45,896 nt of DNA, from contig JAFTOG010000028.1 of NCBI GenBank assembly GCA_017451485.1, forward strand, positions 1 through 45,896. The letters are read 5' to 3'. The notes under the pieces were generated by a model, which searched no databases, was not told the origin of the DNA, and worked only from the letters and a program-made list of their open reading frames with translations. The first letter of the stretch is position 1; each line of letters opens with the position of its first letter. This DNA is from Clostridia bacterium. Lineage in GTDB: Bacteria > Bacillota > Clostridia > Oscillospirales > CAG-272. The position numbers were made by a program, and so were the translations under genes. This document shows, in pieces, positions 42,901-45,896 of this stretch.

Positions 42901-43335
42901 ATGAACGAAATGGATATTCTTGAAAAGTGCGCATATATAAAGGGACTTGCTGACGGTCTCAATCTTGATGAGACAAAGGCAGAGGGTAAGGTTCTTAAGG
43001 CTGTTATCGACCTTCTCTCCGACATCTGCGAGACTATCGCTGACATGGATGATGAGGTTGCTACTCTCGGTGATTACATCGAGGAGGTTGACCACGACCT
43101 TGGCGAGGTTGAGGAGTATGTATTCGATGACGAGTGCGACTGCTGTGACGACGAGTGTGACTGCTGCGATTGTGACGATGATTGCGATTGCTGTGACTGT
43201 TGCGACGACGAGTGCTGCGACGAGGACTTTATGGAGGCTATGTGCCCCCACTGTAAGGAGACAATCTGCTTCGATAACGAGCTTGACCCTGCAGAGCTTA
43301 TCTGCCCTGCTTGTGGAAAGAACTTCGCTGAATAA
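42901..43335 (+). CDS. CD1247-type protein with Cys/Asp-rich linker and zinc ribbon
   Basis: A 144-aa protein. The N-terminal helical domain (about 1-70; CAYIKGLADGLNLDETKAEGKVLKAVIDLL) is the CD1247 N-terminal domain type known from clostridia. A low-complexity run of alternating Cys, Asp and Glu follows (about 77-108), then a zinc ribbon with CPHC and CPACG (about 114-141). The Cys/Asp tract could bind metal. Function unknown. AAAGGA precedes the ATG. It follows efp by 69 nt with a weak terminator between. Confidence 0.85.
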   Translation: MNEMDILEKCAYIKGLADGLNLDETKAEGKVLKAVIDLLSDICETIADMDDEVATLGDYIEEVDHDLGEVEEYVFDDECDCCDDECDCCDCDDDCDCCDCCDDECCDEDFMEAMCPHCKETICFDNELDPAELICPACGKNFAE

Positions 43336-43361
43336 TAAATTGCGTAGTACAACAGAAAAAC

Positions 43362-43390
43362 AAAAGGAACGGATTTTTCCGTTCCTTTTT
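43362..43390 (+). terminator. Terminator of the CD1247-type gene
   Basis: Stem AAAGGAACGGA/TCCGTTCCTTT with a T5 tail. Confidence 0.92.
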
Positions 43391-43459
43391 ATTATCCCGA
43401 CACAGTCGGATTTCATCACGCAGTGATTTCATCTACTTGCGGATTTCATTGATTTGATT
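43391..43459. repeat. Short ATTTCAT hairpin array
   Basis: CCGAC-ACA-GTCGG, ATTTCATC, TCAC-GCA-GTGA, ATTTCATC, CTACTTGCGG, ATTTCAT. Same architecture as 1690-1825 and 15911-16100. Confidence 0.7.
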
Positions 43460-44170
43460 TCAACCCATTGAAATCAAATCCTTAATTACCTCCGAAGCAA
43501 TAATAAGCCCCACAACGGAGGGAATAAAGGCACAGGATGCGGGAGGAAGCTTTCTTAATTCTTTCATTTCCTCAGGATAATCCGGTGTTATCGCCTTTTC
43601 CTCCGAGTACACCACCTTAAGGGACTTTACACCTCTTTTTTTAAGCTCGGTACGCATAGCACGGGCTAATGGGCATACGGAGGTTTTATAAATATCAGCC
43701 ACCTTAAAGGCTGTAGGGTCAACTTTATTTCCTGCACCCATAGAGGAAATTATCCTAATGCCGAGCTTCTCTGCTCTTACGGCAAGACTGATTTTTCCGC
43801 TGACTGTATCAATGGCGTCAACTATATAGTCGTATCCCGATAAGTCAATTTCTCCCTCTGTATCGGGGGTGTAAAAGGTATTGTATTTCTGTACGGAAAT
43901 ATCGGGATTTATATCCCTCATACGCTTTTCCATGACATCCACCTTATACTGCCCCACCGTGGAGCTAAGTGCTATAATCTGACGGTTTATATTAGATACG
44001 GAAACTGTGTCGTTGTCTACAATATCAATATATCCGACACCACTCCTTGCAAGTGCCTCACATACATATCCACCGACGCCACCAACACCGAAAACTATTA
44101 CCCTTTTATCCTTTAGCCTATCTACCGAATCCTTGCCGAACAACAGCTCAGTACGGGATAACCATTCCAT
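43460..44170 (-). CDS. tcdA: tRNA threonylcarbamoyladenosine dehydratase (TcdA/CsdL)
   Basis: A 236-aa ThiF/MoeB-fold, ATP-dependent enzyme that cyclises t6A37 in tRNA. GVGGVGGYVCEALARSGVG (about 28-46) binds ATP and VDNDTVSVSNINRQ (about 50-64) has the adenylation Asp and Arg. A Cys in KTSVCPLARAMRTELKKRG fits the position of the family cysteine. GAGGTGG precedes the ATG by 4 nt. Divergent from a SpoVB-like gene. Confidence 0.93.
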   Translation of the reverse strand: MEWLSRTELLFGKDSVDRLKDKRVIVFGVGGVGGYVCEALARSGVGYIDIVDNDTVSVSNINRQIIALSSTVGQYKVDVMEKRMRDINPDISVQKYNTFYTPDTEGEIDLSGYDYIVDAIDTVSGKISLAVRAEKLGIRIISSMGAGNKVDPTAFKVADIYKTSVCPLARAMRTELKKRGVKSLKVVYSEEKAITPDYPEEMKELRKLPPASCAFIPSVVGLIIASEVIKDLISMG

Positions 44171-44192
44171 ATAACCACCTCAATTCACAATA

Positions 44193-44221
44193 ATGATATC
44201 ATAACGGAAAGAAAAAATCAA
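44193..44221 (-). promoter_or_regulatory. Promoter of tcdA
   Basis: Minus strand TTGATT (44221-44216), a 17-nt spacer, TATCAT (44198-44193). Confidence 0.7.
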
Positions 44222-44266
44222 TGATAATAAGCCCAAATCCTTCATATAAATTTAAGGAGGGGAGGG

Positions 44267-45856
44267 ATTATTATAAGCCGACTGAAAAAATATCTTGTAA
44301 ACGGACTTATGCTCTCCTGTGCATCTATTGTCATAAGAGCAATATCCGTCAGCTATAATGTCTATTTAAGCTCCGAGATAGGAGCAGAGGGTATGGGACT
44401 TATTACCCTGATATACAGCGTATACGGATTTTTTATTACCCTTGCCACCTCCGGTATAGGTCTTGCCGTAACAAGACTGATTTCCACCGTGCATACAGAA
44501 GGTAGTAACGATCCCTTTAATGAGGCATCGTCAGTTGCATCCCGTAGGATTCTCAAAAGCTCTCTTACATATGCACTTCTATTTTCCGTGACAGCATCGA
44601 TTGTACTGTTTATAAGTGCAGAAAATATAGGACTCCTTGCCTTAGGTGACCGTCGTACTGTTCCCTCTGTACGGATTCTCTCCCTTTCCTTAACTCCGAT
44701 AGCTGTGACAAGCGTACTGTACGGGTACTTTAACGGAGTGCGAAGGGTATATAAAAGTATAGCTGTCCAGATTTGCGAGCAGGGTGTAAAGATCAGTCTT
44801 ACCACATTTCTTATTTCCTTAGCTCTGCCAAAGGGTGTGGAGCACGCTTGTTTTTCCGTAGTTCTTGCAGGTGTTATTAGCGAGGGTACATCTATGCTGA
44901 TTTCTGCCCTTTTGTGCCTCCACGATAGAAAAAAATATACAAAAAACAGCACTACGGTAGTAAAATTCCGTGACAAAGCACCTTATTTACACAACAATGA
45001 TACTCCAAAAATCGACAGCAGTCTGTACGGTATTTTCACAGTTGCCTTTCCCGTTGGGGTAAGTGCTTATGTAAGGTCAGCCCTTGCAACCGTGGAGCAT
45101 ATTGCGATCCCATGGGGGCTTAAGCAAAGTGGAGGTGTAAATCCCCTTGGCTCGTACGGAATTCTTCACGGAATGGTTTTCCCTGTTTTGCTTTTCCCGT
45201 CGGCAATGCTAAACGCCTTTTCTTCCCTACTTATACCGGAGCTTTCCTCCCTTCAGGCAAGCAAGAACACAGATGGAATCAGACGGGCTGTATCCTCTGT
45301 TATGTCACTTTCTCTGCTTTTTTCCGTAGGTGTGTCGGGCATTTTTATTTCTTTTTCTCACGAAATAGGTATCGCCCTTTACGGAAGCTATGAAGCAGGA
45401 GAATATATAAGGATCCTTTCTCCCTTAATACCTCTTATGTACCTCGACGGAGCTGTTGACAGTATGCTAAAGGGACTTGGAGAGCAGATGTACTGTATGA
45501 GAGTTAATATTGCCGACTCACTAATAAGCGTTATCCTTATTGTTACTATGCTTCCCGTATGGGGAATGAGAGGATATGTGGCTGTTATTTTTATAACAGA
45601 GCTGTTTAATACCTCTCTCAGTATTATTCGTCTGCTGTATATAACAGGAGTAAGCACACCCTGTCTTAAATGGATCGGTATACCTCTTTTGTCCGTTATA
45701 CTCTCCACTGTGGCTACAAGACTTGCCTTTGATAATATACCTTCCCTCCTGCTCCTTGGAGATAAGCCAAGAGCCTTTACCGAGCTTCTTATTTCTTCCG
45801 TTATATATATATGTACCACCCTGCTCCTCCGCCGATTCTCTGTGTCAAAAGCTTGA
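44267..45856 (+). CDS. SpoVB-like MOP/MVF flippase (oligosaccharide or lipid II type)
   Basis: An integral membrane protein of about 515-530 aa with some 12-14 hydrophobic segments in the MOP superfamily, similar to stage V sporulation protein B, which flips wall precursors during cortex synthesis. Segments such as SSEIGAEGMGLITLIYSVY and LSLSLTPIAVTSVLYGYFNG are typical. The first ATG (44309) lacks a ribosome binding site and cuts off the residues SRLKKYLVNG expected before the first helix. A strong AAGGAGG (44254-44260) points instead to a start near 44267-44273, where the in-frame codons are ATT, ATT and ATA, so a non-standard start codon is possible. The feature start is therefore provisional. 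Confidence 0.85.
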   Translation: MIISRLKKYLVNGLMLSCASIVIRAISVSYNVYLSSEIGAEGMGLITLIYSVYGFFITLATSGIGLAVTRLISTVHTEGSNDPFNEASSVASRRILKSSLTYALLFSVTASIVLFISAENIGLLALGDRRTVPSVRILSLSLTPIAVTSVLYGYFNGVRRVYKSIAVQICEQGVKISLTTFLISLALPKGVEHACFSVVLAGVISEGTSMLISALLCLHDRKKYTKNSTTVVKFRDKAPYLHNNDTPKIDSSLYGIFTVAFPVGVSAYVRSALATVEHIAIPWGLKQSGGVNPLGSYGILHGMVFPVLLFPSAMLNAFSSLLIPELSSLQASKNTDGIRRAVSSVMSLSLLFSVGVSGIFISFSHEIGIALYGSYEAGEYIRILSPLIPLMYLDGAVDSMLKGLGEQMYCMRVNIADSLISVILIVTMLPVWGMRGYVAVIFITELFNTSLSIIRLLYITGVSTPCLKWIGIPLLSVILSTVATRLAFDNIPSLLLLGDKPRAFTELLISSVIYICTTLLLRRFSVSKA

Positions 45857-45896
45857 CTCATCTCTCCTCTCTCCTCTCTCCTCTCCTCACTCTGCA
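45857..45896. repeat. CTCTCCT microsatellite at the window end
   Basis: At least four tandem CTCTCCT-like units directly after the flippase stop codon, ending in ACTCTGCA, which resembles the TCTGCA repeats elsewhere in the window. Truncated by the window edge. Confidence 0.6.

Noticed and set aside
42166..43419. 417-codon minus-strand frame
   Set aside because: It is the antisense of efp and the CD1247-type gene; both plus-strand genes are certain.

Overview
The window looks like a chromosomal segment of a low-to-mid G+C, spore-forming, Gram-positive anaerobe of the class Clostridia, most likely a gut member of the Oscillospirales/Ruminococcaceae type. This rests on a spoVAC-spoVAD-spoVAE cluster, a SpoVB-like flippase, a SpoIID-domain protein, S18 with a zinc ligand set, strong AGGAGG ribosome binding sites, many TTGACA-17-TATAAT type sigma-A promoters, a preQ1-I-like leader on a QueT gene and an M24 peptidase-efp pair. 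The genus cannot be fixed from sequence alone.

Layout. 1-1458: the 3' part of a large serine recombinase. 1490-1996: an intergenic hairpin array. 1997-5644: a compact, AT-rich, minus-strand operon of four accessory genes (alpha/beta hydrolase, phosphotransferase, radical SAM protein, small HGT-motif protein) with no recognised pathway. 6076-6963: a DMT transporter. 7522-14982: rpoB-rpoC under their own promoter. 15377-15640: rpsT, divergent from rpoB. 16146-17230: the rpsF-ssb-rpsR operon. 17440-17880: rnhA. 18224-20650: a large secreted protein. 20995-22528: an SDR and an esterase. 22708-22783: tRNA-Lys. 22969-23460: QueT behind a preQ1-I riboswitch. 23601-28508: a transthyretin-like protein, a SpoIID/peptidoglycan-binding protein, a second peptidoglycan-binding protein and a ClpC-type ATPase. 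28635-29393: a lipoprotein.

29600-30127 holds a small conserved protein with a structured leader and, beside it, a frameshifted paralogue. 30346-34073 holds two homologous MATE transporters transcribed divergently; one is fused to a cytidylate-kinase-like domain, and both have an intrinsic terminator in the 5' leader. 34287-36979: a lipocalin/AttH-like protein, an MscS channel and a coiled-coil protein. 37108-38931: spoVAC-AD-AE. 39125-40913: a sugar isomerase/oxidoreductase pair. 41044-43335: M24 peptidase, EF-P and a CD1247-type Cys/Asp-rich protein. 43460-45856: TcdA and a SpoVB-like flippase.

The most unusual material is in RNA and intergenic structure. It includes arrays of mini-hairpins separated by a constant ATTTCAT spacer, short elements sitting in the loops of terminators, a second short element just downstream of two stop codons, paired transcription attenuators on the divergent MATE genes, and a leader with mutually exclusive pairings over a ribosome binding site. 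Several gene starts were moved from the longest reading frame because the extra codons lie on promoter boxes or the Shine-Dalgarno sequence (rpoB, rnhA, the 4754-5644 hydrolase, 23601, 30346, 36617, spoVAC, the M24 peptidase, efp).
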